Positions 10,638 through 19,416 of a stretch of 64,000 nucleotides of DNA are shown here, piece by piece. The stretch spans positions 1,240,001 through 1,304,000 of the forward strand of contig JALJCQ010000001.1 of NCBI GenBank assembly GCA_023091665.1. Reading direction: 5' to 3'. How positions within the stretch are numbered: position 1 is the first letter of the stretch; every line of letters starts with the position of its first letter. This DNA comes from Pythium myriotylum. Its lineage: Eukaryota > Oomycota > Peronosporomycetes > Pythiales > Pythiaceae. The position numbers were made by a program, and so were the translations under genes. The notes beneath the pieces were generated by a model. The model was not told the origin of the DNA and did no database searches. It saw only the letters and a list, made by a program, of their open reading frames with translations.

Positions 10638-12907
10638 TTCTTGAAGGCTGGAGAAATCGGTGGCGTCGACGTTCTCGGTGTCTCTGGCTGCTGGTCATTA
10701 GCTTGAATTGATTGTGGAATTGAGCGGGCAGGAGGACGTTGAGGATTCCCTTGCGTGTAAGCTTTCCGCGAAAGATCTCGGGACGAGATTGCGGACGAGT
10801 TGTATGTGGACAAGTCAAACGACCTTCTGGTACGCCCTTGTTCCCTCGAGTCACCAAACTCAGCTGCGCATAAAGCTGTTCCGCTTGCACTTCGCTTCAT
10901 CTGGAGTGCTCCTTCCTCCCGATCCGCACACGTCCGCCGAGGGCTTGAACTTTCAATCATCTTAGCGTGCTGAGCTGCTGCAGTGGGCGAGTCATACATG
11001 CGGAGAAACACAGATGCTGGTGACGCGGGCTCATCAAGCGATCGAATGGTGTCTTGAACAGCCAATGCTGTTGAAGCTGGATCATCTGTATCCGTGTAAT
11101 GGCTCCTTAGATATGATCTCCGCATGAGGCGAATGCGCGTCTTCGTCTCTGTCTGCGTGGGTCGGTGACGGGAGTGCGAATCACCGCTGAGTTCAACAAA
11201 AATGCCCGTAAGACTCATGACGAGCACTAAACTTGGCATTGTCATCGGAGTGATGATACACATAGCAATGATCGGCAAGAGCATCATGATCGGAATCAAA
11301 TAGAACGACCTGCCTTCAACAGCCTGCCACTCCACGAGTGTGAACCACACGAGGTAGAACGCCTGTCCGATCGTTGCAAAGTGAAACAAACGAAGCAAGA
11401 AGAGTGGACTGTTAAACCAGAAACGATCGTCGTGAAAGTGGAGTTGGCGGTGACAGAGCGAAGACATTTGCATGCGAATCATGGCTCTCACACTGAGAGC
11501 AACGACTCGAAAGCTTGGTCTCTTCTTCTGCACGAACTCGTCTCGTCCAGCATCATCCTCCAGTCGGGTCATGCGACGTCGGATATCAGCAGTGGAAATC
11601 ACACGAAGACGGTCGTCGACGATGCCGCGAAGGATACTGAGCACCTTGAAGAAAATGATCAAGTTGATGAGCAGGAGTACTCCACCAACCCCAAGGAATA
11701 TCCAGTGATCATAATTCGGAACGAGGACCGGGACGACGACGATGACCAGCAGCACGAAAAATGCGCTGAAGTGGAGATGTGAGATGTTGAACAGTAGATT
11801 GCGCATGCACAGGACGTGGTACTGGTCGTATGTCATGGGTTTGAGGCTCCCATCACTGTGGAACGCTGGTTCGATGCCAAAAAGTCGCTTCATCTCCATG
11901 GGATTCTTGTAGATGTAACCTGAACGATTCTGGCAGATATTGTACGCCAAGATCTCGAGGCTCTTCCAAAGGTGCCACTGCTTTCTCAGGTTGAACATGA
12001 AGCACCAACCTTCGCGTTGATACCGCTGCAGCAAGAGCCCATATGCTCTAGATCCTCGGACGAGGTCCATGCCGGAAAGAGCACGAGCACGAATTCCTGA
12101 AGGGCGGTAGAGCTGACGCCCTGAAACTGCTGATGGGTATTCACGACGTGAGAAGCGTTCATCCGATACGGCCGACAACGACTCCATTAATGTTTCCTCG
12201 CGATTCCGTGAATGGCGATCCCACCACTGCTCTTTGAATATGTCGTTTTCTTCTTGGTCCTCGCTGTCGCCGTCTTCGTCAATATCCGAGTCCTTGTAGT
12301 TAGTCTTCTGAAGTTCCCAAATGAACTTCGGTACGACAGTGCCGACGAAGAGCAGGAAGAGAACGATGAGGATGAAGTAAATCATCGTCAAGAACACAAT
12401 GTAGTGAAAGAACTCGTAGAAGTGGAGCCGCTCCGAGTCAGAGAGGTCACCGTCAAATGCTGTGTGAAATTTCTTCATGAGGCCGCTTGTGTTGAGTGTG
12501 AAGATGATCATAGAAATGAAGCCCATGATCATAACCTCCTCAAATATGCGATTGACAATCTTCTTGAGCTGGGGACACGCTATAGCCCGGCGCACCGCGC
12601 CGATGAAGCGCTCGAAGAGCAGCGAGATGATAATGATGACGGCCAAAAGGAAGATGGCAGTGCTGAGGTTGTCGTGGAGGCAGTCGACGTTGCCCACACC
12701 AAGGAAGGACCCGGATTTGTGGCATACGCTGGGACTTCCCCCCTCTGCAAGTATGCGGAGGCCACCGGGATCGGGATATGGACGTTTGTGGACGGGACTT
12801 TGTTGGTAGTCTTCGGTCGGCGCTCGAAGAAACTGCTGGGCAAGGACTGCATCATTTGTCGCCACCATGGTGAGCAGTAGCACGAGTCTGGAAACCGTGC
12901 GCCCCAT
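10601..12907 (-). CDS. MLO-like seven-transmembrane protein
   Basis: 768-aa membrane protein, single exon. I chose the ATG at 12907 because it begins a good signal sequence (MGRTVSRLVLLLTMVATNDAVLA); the frame extends further upstream without support. About seven hydrophobic helices follow, the first near STAIFLLAVIIIISLLFERF. Similarity to plant MLO proteins is seen in ERFIGAVRR...EEVMIMGFIS after helix 1, in the loop FRVVALSVRAMI, and in FWFNSPLFLLRLFHF before helix 6. MLO proteins act at the plasma membrane, probably as calcium channels, and are known mainly from plants, with relatives reported in oomycetes and other protists. The long cytosolic C-tail is basic and Ser/Thr-rich; no calmodulin-binding site could be confirmed. 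Family call is by eye only. Confidence 0.7.
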   Translation of the reverse strand: MGRTVSRLVLLLTMVATNDAVLAQQFLRAPTEDYQQSPVHKRPYPDPGGLRILAEGGSPSVCHKSGSFLGVGNVDCLHDNLSTAIFLLAVIIIISLLFERFIGAVRRAIACPQLKKIVNRIFEEVMIMGFISMIIFTLNTSGLMKKFHTAFDGDLSDSERLHFYEFFHYIVFLTMIYFILIVLFLLFVGTVVPKFIWELQKTNYKDSDIDEDGDSEDQEENDIFKEQWWDRHSRNREETLMESLSAVSDERFSRREYPSAVSGRQLYRPSGIRARALSGMDLVRGSRAYGLLLQRYQREGWCFMFNLRKQWHLWKSLEILAYNICQNRSGYIYKNPMEMKRLFGIEPAFHSDGSLKPMTYDQYHVLCMRNLLFNISHLHFSAFFVLLVIVVVPVLVPNYDHWIFLGVGGVLLLINLIIFFKVLSILRGIVDDRLRVISTADIRRRMTRLEDDAGRDEFVQKKRPSFRVVALSVRAMIRMQMSSLCHRQLHFHDDRFWFNSPLFLLRLFHFATIGQAFYLVWFTLVEWQAVEGRSFYLIPIMMLLPIIAMCIITPMTMPSLVLVMSLTGIFVELSGDSHSRHRPTQTETKTRIRLMRRSYLRSHYTDTDDPASTALAVQDTIRSLDEPASPASVFLRMYDSPTAAAQHAKMIESSSPRRTCADREEGALQMKRSASGTALCAAEFGDSREQGRTRRSFDLSTYNSSAISSRDLSRKAYTQGNPQRPPARSIPQSIQANDQQPETPRTSTPPISPAFKNYCSKYGGYPDA

Positions 12908-13478
12908 GGTGCAGAAGCGCGAATGACTGGTGGGCTCGATGCGTTGGCTGGCGAGCAGCGAGCGAAGTGATGTTGCTGACGTCTGGACCTCTGGGGTGTC
13001 ATGCGACGGTGGGTAGCTTCCATTGATCACTGCGAGACATGGGAAAAGGAGGTGGAAGTTACCAGTTGAATTCACGAATCTTGGACACGATTGGTCGAAG
13101 CATGTAGCCATGTGGGGTTTCGGCCAATGGGTCGGGCATAAAGCTTTAGTTGATGCCTGGTCTGAACTTGCGACACAGCACACGAGGCGGCAACTGGAGG
13201 AGGAAGAATCCTTCTGGAACGAACGCGTGGATCGTTGAATGAGGCTCTGTGTTTATCAGCGTTTCTGCAGCAACCCAGGCAAGGTTGGCTGCCGCGTCTA
13301 CTTTTATACATGTAGGATGGGTCGGCGGCCTTTTATTGGGATGCACGACGGGTGGATTGCGCTAAATGGGAATGCCCACTCGCCCCTCCTCGCGACTCTT
13401 CACGACACGATGGCCAACGAGGCGCCGCGGGGGGTCGCTGACACTGAGGACGCAGGCCCTTCGACGGCACGATAAGGC
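12908..13478. promoter_or_regulatory. Shared divergent promoter region, MLO-like / small membrane protein
   Basis: 571 bp between divergent start codons. It contains CCAAT-type pentamers on both strands around 13091-13130 (ATTGG and CCAAT). No coding exon or repeat recognised. Confidence 0.4.
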
Positions 13479-13996
13479 ATGCGGATGCGAATGCTCACAG
13501 CGCTGCTGGCGTGCTGGCTTGTCGCCGGCGTCATCGCTAGTCGCACGGCGCTCGCTAGCGATCTCCACCCGACTTCGCTCACCGCACGAGCGCTGGACGA
13601 AGCGACGGGGGTACAAGAAGCAACGCCAGATCCGACGCCCACACGCCCTGGCCGGATCAAGGCTCCTGACGGCCAGGAGCGCCGAACAGAAGCAGAAGAA
13701 GTAGCCGTATCAGGCGCCACGTCCGACGGGCAAGCACAGGCGAGCCATGCGGGGGCCAAAAGCTCGACGCCGGCCATTGCGCTAGTGGGCGGCGCCGTCG
13801 TGATCGGCGTCGCTGCGACGGTATTCCAGACACGTCGTGGCAAGAAACACGAGCGAGGTGCGTGTTGTGTCACGGGTGCATTGCCGCGCGTTTTAGTAGT
13901 TGTCTCATCGAGTTGACTATGTTTACTCCGGCAGACGAGAGTGACCCCATGCAGCAGTCGTTGCTGTACCACGATATGGATTACGCGGCCATGTAG
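13479..13996 (+). CDS. Small type I membrane protein, hypothetical
   Basis: 146-aa protein, exons 13479-13857 and 13935-13996 (77-nt intron). An N-terminal signal peptide (MRMRMLTALLACWLVAGVIAS) is followed by a Thr/Pro/Glu-rich ectodomain of about 80 residues, one membrane helix (TPAIALVGGAVVIGVAATVF), a basic stop-transfer stretch RRGKKHER and a short tail DESDPMQQSLLYHDMDY with a C-terminal tyrosine-containing segment that could be a sorting signal. No conserved domain is recognised. No RXLR or CRN effector motif is present despite the signal peptide. It sits divergently from the MLO-like gene. Confidence 0.65.
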
Positions 13997-14079
13997 GCGA
14001 CCATGTACACTATTACAGTGCGGACTCATGCGCATCGTGAGTCAGAACGAACATAGCCCAAAAACACCTTACTTTATTT

Positions 14080-15207
14080 TCACTGGCGGTCTTGAGCGAT
14101 ACCGAATGCCCTACACGAGTTCGCGTACACGGCCGCCGCCAATTCTTCTGCGGATATGTGCCGAATCGCTGCAGCTCCACAAATCGCAAGCTGAACCAGC
14201 GCTGGTTCGTTGAGTTGGTCCTTCTTGAACTCTTCAGGAAGAGCAGATCCGTACAGCTCATTTACGACGTCAAGTGCGGGGGATTGATCGGGCGAGTCCG
14301 TCTCCAGCAGAAGCGTGTCTAGCGGAACCTTCAAGCAAACCGCTTCAACCTTGGATGGCTTCGCTTGATTGTCGACGCCAGAAGTAAACAGATCAACAGT
14401 GCTCGCCAGCTGCTTGGCGTTCAACGAGAAGAATATCTTGAAGTCATTGCTGTGTGGATGGCGCGTCAAGGCGAGAAAGGCGGCCACCATGTCTGCCGGT
14501 CCCGAGTAGGAGTGGAGAACTACCACTGGTGGGAGCGACTTCTTCTTCTTCAATGTTTCCTGCATGATCCCGAGCAGCTTACCAAACGCGCCTACGCAGT
14601 GGATGACACACCCACGTTGTAGGTCGACGGCGAGCTCGAGTTGGGTGCGGAGCGCATGCTCCTGGATGGACAGATCCACTTGCTTGCCGCGGGCGCTTTT
14701 GCAGAGTCCGATCTCGCCGAGCTGCACGCACAGAAGCGAGTTTGAGTGGGAATTCTAGAGCCATCATCGTAGCCAGCTCCGCACCAACGCGTTCGGGTGC
14801 TGCTCGAGTCTCCTTTGCAGCAATGCGAGCGATTCCGACGTCAGAGTGTGGGCCCACCACGGATGGACCCCGAACGACGGGATGACCTGCAGATCGGCGT
14901 GGATGGGTGGGATGCGGTCATCACGGTGGTCGTCAACCTTCCCGCCACCACTTTCATCTTGAAAGGAAGTGACGAGTGTGTCGAGTCTCGTCCAATCTTC
15001 TTCGTAGCACGCGCACGAGACGACGTGGGAGACGTTCCACTCCCTCGCCCACCGCGCCACAGCGCCGAGGCGACCACGAAGACGCGGGTCGTGGAGATGG
15101 CAATGGGCGTCGACGACACGTGGGAAGCGGGGCGGAGAGGCCCCCGCCGGCGAGTTAGTCGAGCCCACGGAGCTCATCCACCTGCGGGAGGCTCGCTGGA
15201 TCCACAT
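14080..15207 (-). CDS. TatD-family metal-dependent deoxyribonuclease
   Basis: Two exons, 15207-14785 and 14721-14080 (63-nt intron), 354 aa. TatD enzymes are TIM-barrel, metal-dependent 3'-5' DNases implicated in DNA repair and apoptosis-related DNA degradation. Exon 1 has the metal-binding motif DAHCHLHD and GVHPWW. The splice restores LGEIGLCK, the expected VGEIGLD-type strand; exon 2 continues with VIHCVGAFGK, LHSYSG and the catalytic LLLETDSPDQSP. The Asp usually found right after GEIGL is Cys here, an oddity that could affect activity. The start is uncertain: the first ATG (15207) gives a basic, possibly mitochondrial leader, the second (15177) MSSVGSTNS. An alternative paralogue assignment (TATDN1, 2 or 3) cannot be settled. 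Confidence 0.88.
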
Positions 15208-16223
15208 CAGGGCGCACTCTCGCAGCGAGTCGTAGCTAATACCCGCGCGAGTGACCGGCAGATGTCACTAGCTCGCCAGCAGGCGCCCCTTGGCGGATGC
15301 GTGAGCATTACTCCGCACCGCACGGCTTCAAGTTGGGGCACGAGTGACAACACCCTCTGCCGCGATCAGCACACCCTTGCGGTTTGTTTCTTGTCCGTGA
15401 CTCACCCAGCAGTAAGGCCCCGCGACTCTGCTCGCGTTGTCGCACGTTATCCACGACCAGTCTCGGTCCGACGTCTCCCTGATAAATCTCGGCTTGGGCC
15501 CTCTCGCGTTCTGGTTTCCGTCTCGGTTCGCTTCGCCCCCAGCCACACTGATCGGAGAGTCCGTCCATGTAGCGTGGCGTGCGTCGTGGGTCCACAAACC
15601 CGCGCCTTTTCATCCGACACAGCGATCTTTGGATCAGCCCCAGCGCTGGTATATTCAGGAGCACTCACGAGGCACTCGCTCGGGGGAGCTCTGAACTCTT
15701 GGCGTCTGGTGCCGTGGAATTGTGGGCGCTTTCCCCAGAGCCTTTACCGTGTCTCGTGATCGCACTGACTCGTACCGTGACCACCGGCGCTTGATGGACC
15801 GTCTTGCGAGCTCCGGATCCGGTCCTGTCAGGAGAAGGACCTGGCCACCCACCAGCTGTCCACCGGGCCGCTTTTACGGAGAGAGAGAGCTCGCCCCCTG
15901 GAATTCCACGCGTGTACGGTAGACAGATGCCGTGCTGTCGTCACGCCGCCTCGCCTCAGGCCGCGTGCGTACAATAGGCGGACAGCCATGCTGTATGATC
16001 GACGCTCCGGCTGTTGCCCTTCCCATACCGATGCCGTTCGGATATGGGTTACCTCAGGTAAAAGTCCTGATGGCTAAGGCTCTGCTGGCGCATTCCTCCG
16101 TGTCTCGGCACCATATTCCAATTCCCAGGGAGCCGCTCGCATCGACGCTCTCGGCCGAAACAGGTTTTCACTCCCCTTTCTGTCTACGAGCGTACCGTGT
16201 GCATACCCCTCTCGACAGCAGAA
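15208..16223. other. Intergenic region upstream of the papain-type protease
   Basis: About 1 kb between the start of the TatD gene (leftward) and the start of the protease gene (rightward). Several medium-length open frames occur on both strands, but none has a recognisable domain, a good start context or splice partners. I see no repeat or RNA gene. Confidence 0.4.
16164..16182 (+). promoter_or_regulatory. Possible oomycete Inr-type core promoter element
   Basis: About 55 bp before the protease ATG lies TTTTCACTCCCCTTTCTG, resembling the oomycete initiator (a TCA in a pyrimidine-rich context). Position and composition fit, but the match is short and could be chance. Confidence 0.25.
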
Positions 16224-18653
16224 ATGGTGCGCGCAGTGTCCGCGTGTATGTTGGTGGCGCTCGCGCTGGCGGCCACGGCCTCGGTCGATGCCAAGGCGCC
16301 GACGACCTACGAGGAGTGGAAGAAGTCGGTCTACTACACGGAGGCCTACAACAAGCAGTTCCTCCCGTCGACCACGTACAAGGACAAGGACAGCTCTGGT
16401 GGCATGTTCACCATGAGCAACAACGGAGACTCGACGGCCGTCGCCGAAGAGAAGAAGCGTTTCGAGAACGCCCTTAAGCAAGTCGAGGCGCTCCAGAAGC
16501 TCCACCCTCACGCGACCTTCTCGGTTGAAACCCCGTTTGCGCTCATGACTGAGGCCGAATTCAACGCTTACGTCAGCCGTAACAACATCAACCCCGACGT
16601 CATGACCAAGGACGCCTCCAACTCAACCGTGCCCCGCACGGAGAGCTCCACCTCGACCTCGGGTGTCGACGGCGGTCCTGAGACGCGCGCTGCCGCCTCG
16701 GGTGAGAAGGTGGATTGGCAGGAGTACGGCTGTGTGACCCCTGTCAAGGACCAGTCGCTCTGCGGTGCCTGCTGGGCCTTCTCCGCCACGGCTGCCATGG
16801 AATCGGGTGTGTGTGTCGAGACGAAGCAGAAGTCGTTGCCGGACCTCGCCGACCAGCAGCTCATCAGCTGCGACAACCAGGGGCAGAGCAAGGGCTGCGG
16901 TGGTGGCTTCGCTTCGTACACCATGGACTGGATTGCCCAGTCGCGCAGTGGCAAGATGTGCACGCTCTCCACTTACCCGTTCACGTCCAGCAGTGGAAGT
17001 GTCGCCGCGTGCCAACAAGACAGCTGCAGCGAAATCGACATCGGTGTCACGGGTTTTGATTCGCTGCGCCAGGATCCTGGCAAGCTCGAAGATAAGGTCC
17101 GCGAACGACCAGTGTCGGTGTTCCTCTACAGTGGATCAAGCGCCTTCCAGTACTACAAGGGCGGTATCCTCACCGGTGAGAACTGCGACAAGTCTGGTGC
17201 TCACTCGGCCCTTGCTGTGGGTTTCGGTGAGGAGAATGGACTGCTTTACTGGCGCCTGAAGAACCAGTGGGGGACCAAGTGGGGTGAGAACGGATACGTT
17301 CGCATCCAGCGCCGTTACTCCGCCGACCCCGAAGGTGCCTGTGGCGTTGAGCTTTACGCCTCGTGGCCGAAGTTCAAGTCCAACCTCGTCGTGAACGCGC
17401 CAAACCCGAACTTCACGCCTTCGGCTCCTGCCCCGCAGCCGACGCCTGCCCCCCAGCCGGAGCCTACTCCTGCCCCAGCCCCTGAACCGGTTCCAGCTCC
17501 TGCCAACCCCGAGCCAGCTCCTGCCCCGGCCCCTGAACCGGTTCCAGCTCCTGCCAACCCGGAGCCAGCTCCGGCTCCTGCCCCAGAACCAGCTCCGGCC
17601 CCCGCTCCGGAGCCGGTTCCTGCTCCAGCTCCCGAGCCTGCTCCTGCCCCTGCTCCTGCCCCGGCCCCTGCTCCTCAGCCTGCTCCTGCCCCGGCCCCTG
17701 CTCCTCAGCCTGCTCCTGCCCCGGCCCCTGCCCCGGCCCCTGCTCCTCAGCCTGCTCCTGCCCCGGCCCCTGCTCCTCAGCCTGCTCCTGCTCCTGCTCC
17801 TGCCACTAAGCCTGCCACTAAGCCAGCTCCGGCCCCTGCCCCGGCACCGCAGCCAGAGACCAACGCCCCAGGACCGCAGCCTGCTCCTGTGTCTGCTCCT
17901 ACGTCCACACCAGCTCCTTTCATTCAGTCCGAGATTGTCCCTTCGCCTGTGGCCGGTGACTCCCGTAGCAACCAGTGCGGCAAGCTCGATGAAGGTGTGG
18001 ACTACCTGGGTAACGACATTAAGGACGTCGAGTCTGCCTCGATCGGTGACTGCTGTGAAAAGTGCCACACCACCCCTGGCTGTAACGCTTTCACATACAC
18101 GGCGTGGAAGGGTGGTCGCTGCTTCATGAAGAGCCGTGCCGGCCTTGTCGTGCCTAACTCGTACGCTGTCTCGAGCTCGCTGGAGGATATCTCGAAGTGC
18201 ACGCACCAGAACACGCCACTTGAGGTTGGATACGTCTACCCGGGCAACGATATCAAGTCGGTGCAAGCCGAGGCTGCTGATGACTGTTATGAGCACTGCC
18301 ACAACTCGGACGAGTGTAACGCGTTCACGTGGTCGAGCGAGAACGATGGTTCGTGTGCTCTGAAGACCCGTAAGACGCCGAGTGCCGAGTACAAGCAGTC
18401 GGATGCGGGCATGTTCACGTACGCCTCCGCCATCGTGTACAAGTGCCAGAACCTTAAGACAAACGTTGACTTCGAGGGTGATGACATTGGCAACCAGCTC
18501 GCTCGCTCGCCTGAGGCATGCTGTGCGATCTGCAAGCAGACGGACGGCTGCAAGGCCTTCTCGTGGAGCGACTTCAAGACCGGCACGTGCTGGCTCAAGT
18601 CGGGCACGGGTAAGATTGTCGACAAGAGTGGTGTCGTCTCGGCCACGTTGTAA
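16224..18653 (+). CDS. Secreted papain-family cysteine protease with three PAN/Apple domains
   Basis: 809-aa secreted C1A peptidase, single exon. The start MVRAVSACMLVALALAATASVDA is a signal peptide. A propeptide-like segment precedes the mature enzyme at about residue 160. The catalytic triad is complete: Cys in SLCGACWAF (about 183), His in GAHSALAVGFG (about 327) and Asn in LKNQWGTKWGENGY (about 347), with the oxyanion Gln in PVKDQ. Next comes a Pro/Ala/Glu repeat of about 175 residues (17405-17930), probably an extended linker. The C-terminus has three related Cys-rich modules of about 75 residues each, with CCEKCHTTPGCNAFTY, CYEHCHNSDECNAFTW and CCAICKQTDGCKAFSW: PAN/Apple domains that bind carbohydrate or protein, as in oomycete CBEL-type wall proteins. 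A role in degrading host or cell-wall protein is inference. Confidence 0.93.
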   Translation: MVRAVSACMLVALALAATASVDAKAPTTYEEWKKSVYYTEAYNKQFLPSTTYKDKDSSGGMFTMSNNGDSTAVAEEKKRFENALKQVEALQKLHPHATFSVETPFALMTEAEFNAYVSRNNINPDVMTKDASNSTVPRTESSTSTSGVDGGPETRAAASGEKVDWQEYGCVTPVKDQSLCGACWAFSATAAMESGVCVETKQKSLPDLADQQLISCDNQGQSKGCGGGFASYTMDWIAQSRSGKMCTLSTYPFTSSSGSVAACQQDSCSEIDIGVTGFDSLRQDPGKLEDKVRERPVSVFLYSGSSAFQYYKGGILTGENCDKSGAHSALAVGFGEENGLLYWRLKNQWGTKWGENGYVRIQRRYSADPEGACGVELYASWPKFKSNLVVNAPNPNFTPSAPAPQPTPAPQPEPTPAPAPEPVPAPANPEPAPAPAPEPVPAPANPEPAPAPAPEPAPAPAPEPVPAPAPEPAPAPAPAPAPAPQPAPAPAPAPQPAPAPAPAPAPAPQPAPAPAPAPQPAPAPAPATKPATKPAPAPAPAPQPETNAPGPQPAPVSAPTSTPAPFIQSEIVPSPVAGDSRSNQCGKLDEGVDYLGNDIKDVESASIGDCCEKCHTTPGCNAFTYTAWKGGRCFMKSRAGLVVPNSYAVSSSLEDISKCTHQNTPLEVGYVYPGNDIKSVQAEAADDCYEHCHNSDECNAFTWSSENDGSCALKTRKTPSAEYKQSDAGMFTYASAIVYKCQNLKTNVDFEGDDIGNQLARSPEACCAICKQTDGCKAFSWSDFKTGTCWLKSGTGKIVDKSGVVSATL
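17405..17930 (+). repeat. Low-complexity Pro-Ala-Glu coding repeat
   Basis: Roughly 525 bp of repeated CCNGCN codons within the protease gene, encoding PAPAPEP and PAPAPQP blocks with exact duplications such as the unit around 17470-17560. Likely prone to length change by slippage or unequal crossing-over. The reverse strand gives a false Arg-rich open frame. Confidence 0.9.
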
Positions 18654-19416
18654 GGCAGACGGACCTTGTCAACTCCTCCGCAAAACCCCCTTTCTAGATC
18701 ACTCTGCGGTTCAGTTCAGGGTCTCACCACCAAGTCAAGTCAGCACTTTATCCATGTGTATGTGTCCCCTTGTTGATGTTGTCTTAAGCCAATGAGTAAA
18801 ATCCACCATTGCCCCGCTTCGAATGTGTATGAGTCCTTTGGCGTGGTGTTTCGCGTCGTCGCGCCGACGCGTATTCCATCTGCGACGGCGTGCTCTCGTC
18901 AGAGGCATGAACATGGGTACAGAGCTCGCGAGCGGATCCACCGAGCAGCGGACGCGGGTCGGGTCGACAGCGAAAACGATCCCCACTGTCAAGACCCGAA
19001 CTGAACTTTGGCTGCCTTGGAGACAGCTGGTCTGAACACTTTGGGTAACCCTACCCCGTCCGCTACCAGCCTGTGGACCGAGTCTTTCAGCGAAAACGAC
19101 TAGTGCTGCTCGTACCAGAAACAGGTGCACTGTCTTCATCGCTTATTGTCTTACTTTTGTATCCGAATTCACCTTGTTTTGGGATTTTTGTTGTGCCCAT
19201 CGTTCAATTGTCGGGCGCGTCGTGGACGATTGCCCGTGGTCCACGTCGCTGCGCCAAGCGGAGTAGGGTCAGCGCGGGGTAGGGTTCCCGGCTCTGCCGG
19301 CGCCGACAATGCGGCGACCGGCGCCCCATCCGCGGAAGAATCGATCGCCGGCGGCAGCGCGCGAGAAGAAGGCGGCGCGAGCGAGCGAGAAGAAGAGAAG
19401 GAGCGCCGAGACGACC
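18654..19416. other. Intergenic, protease 3' side to HECT ligase start
   Basis: 763 bp with the 3' UTR of the protease gene and the promoter of the HECT ligase gene. The frame upstream of the HECT start is open from 19309 but very basic and not obviously part of the protein. No other gene or repeat seen. Confidence 0.4.

Noticed and set aside
13479..13996. RXLR-type secreted effector
   Set aside because: There is a signal peptide but no RXLR or dEER motif, and a membrane helix follows.
17136..18302. 388-aa Arg/Ser-rich open frame on the minus strand
   Set aside because: Antisense shadow of the protease Pro-Ala repeat; codon bias and composition follow the repeat.
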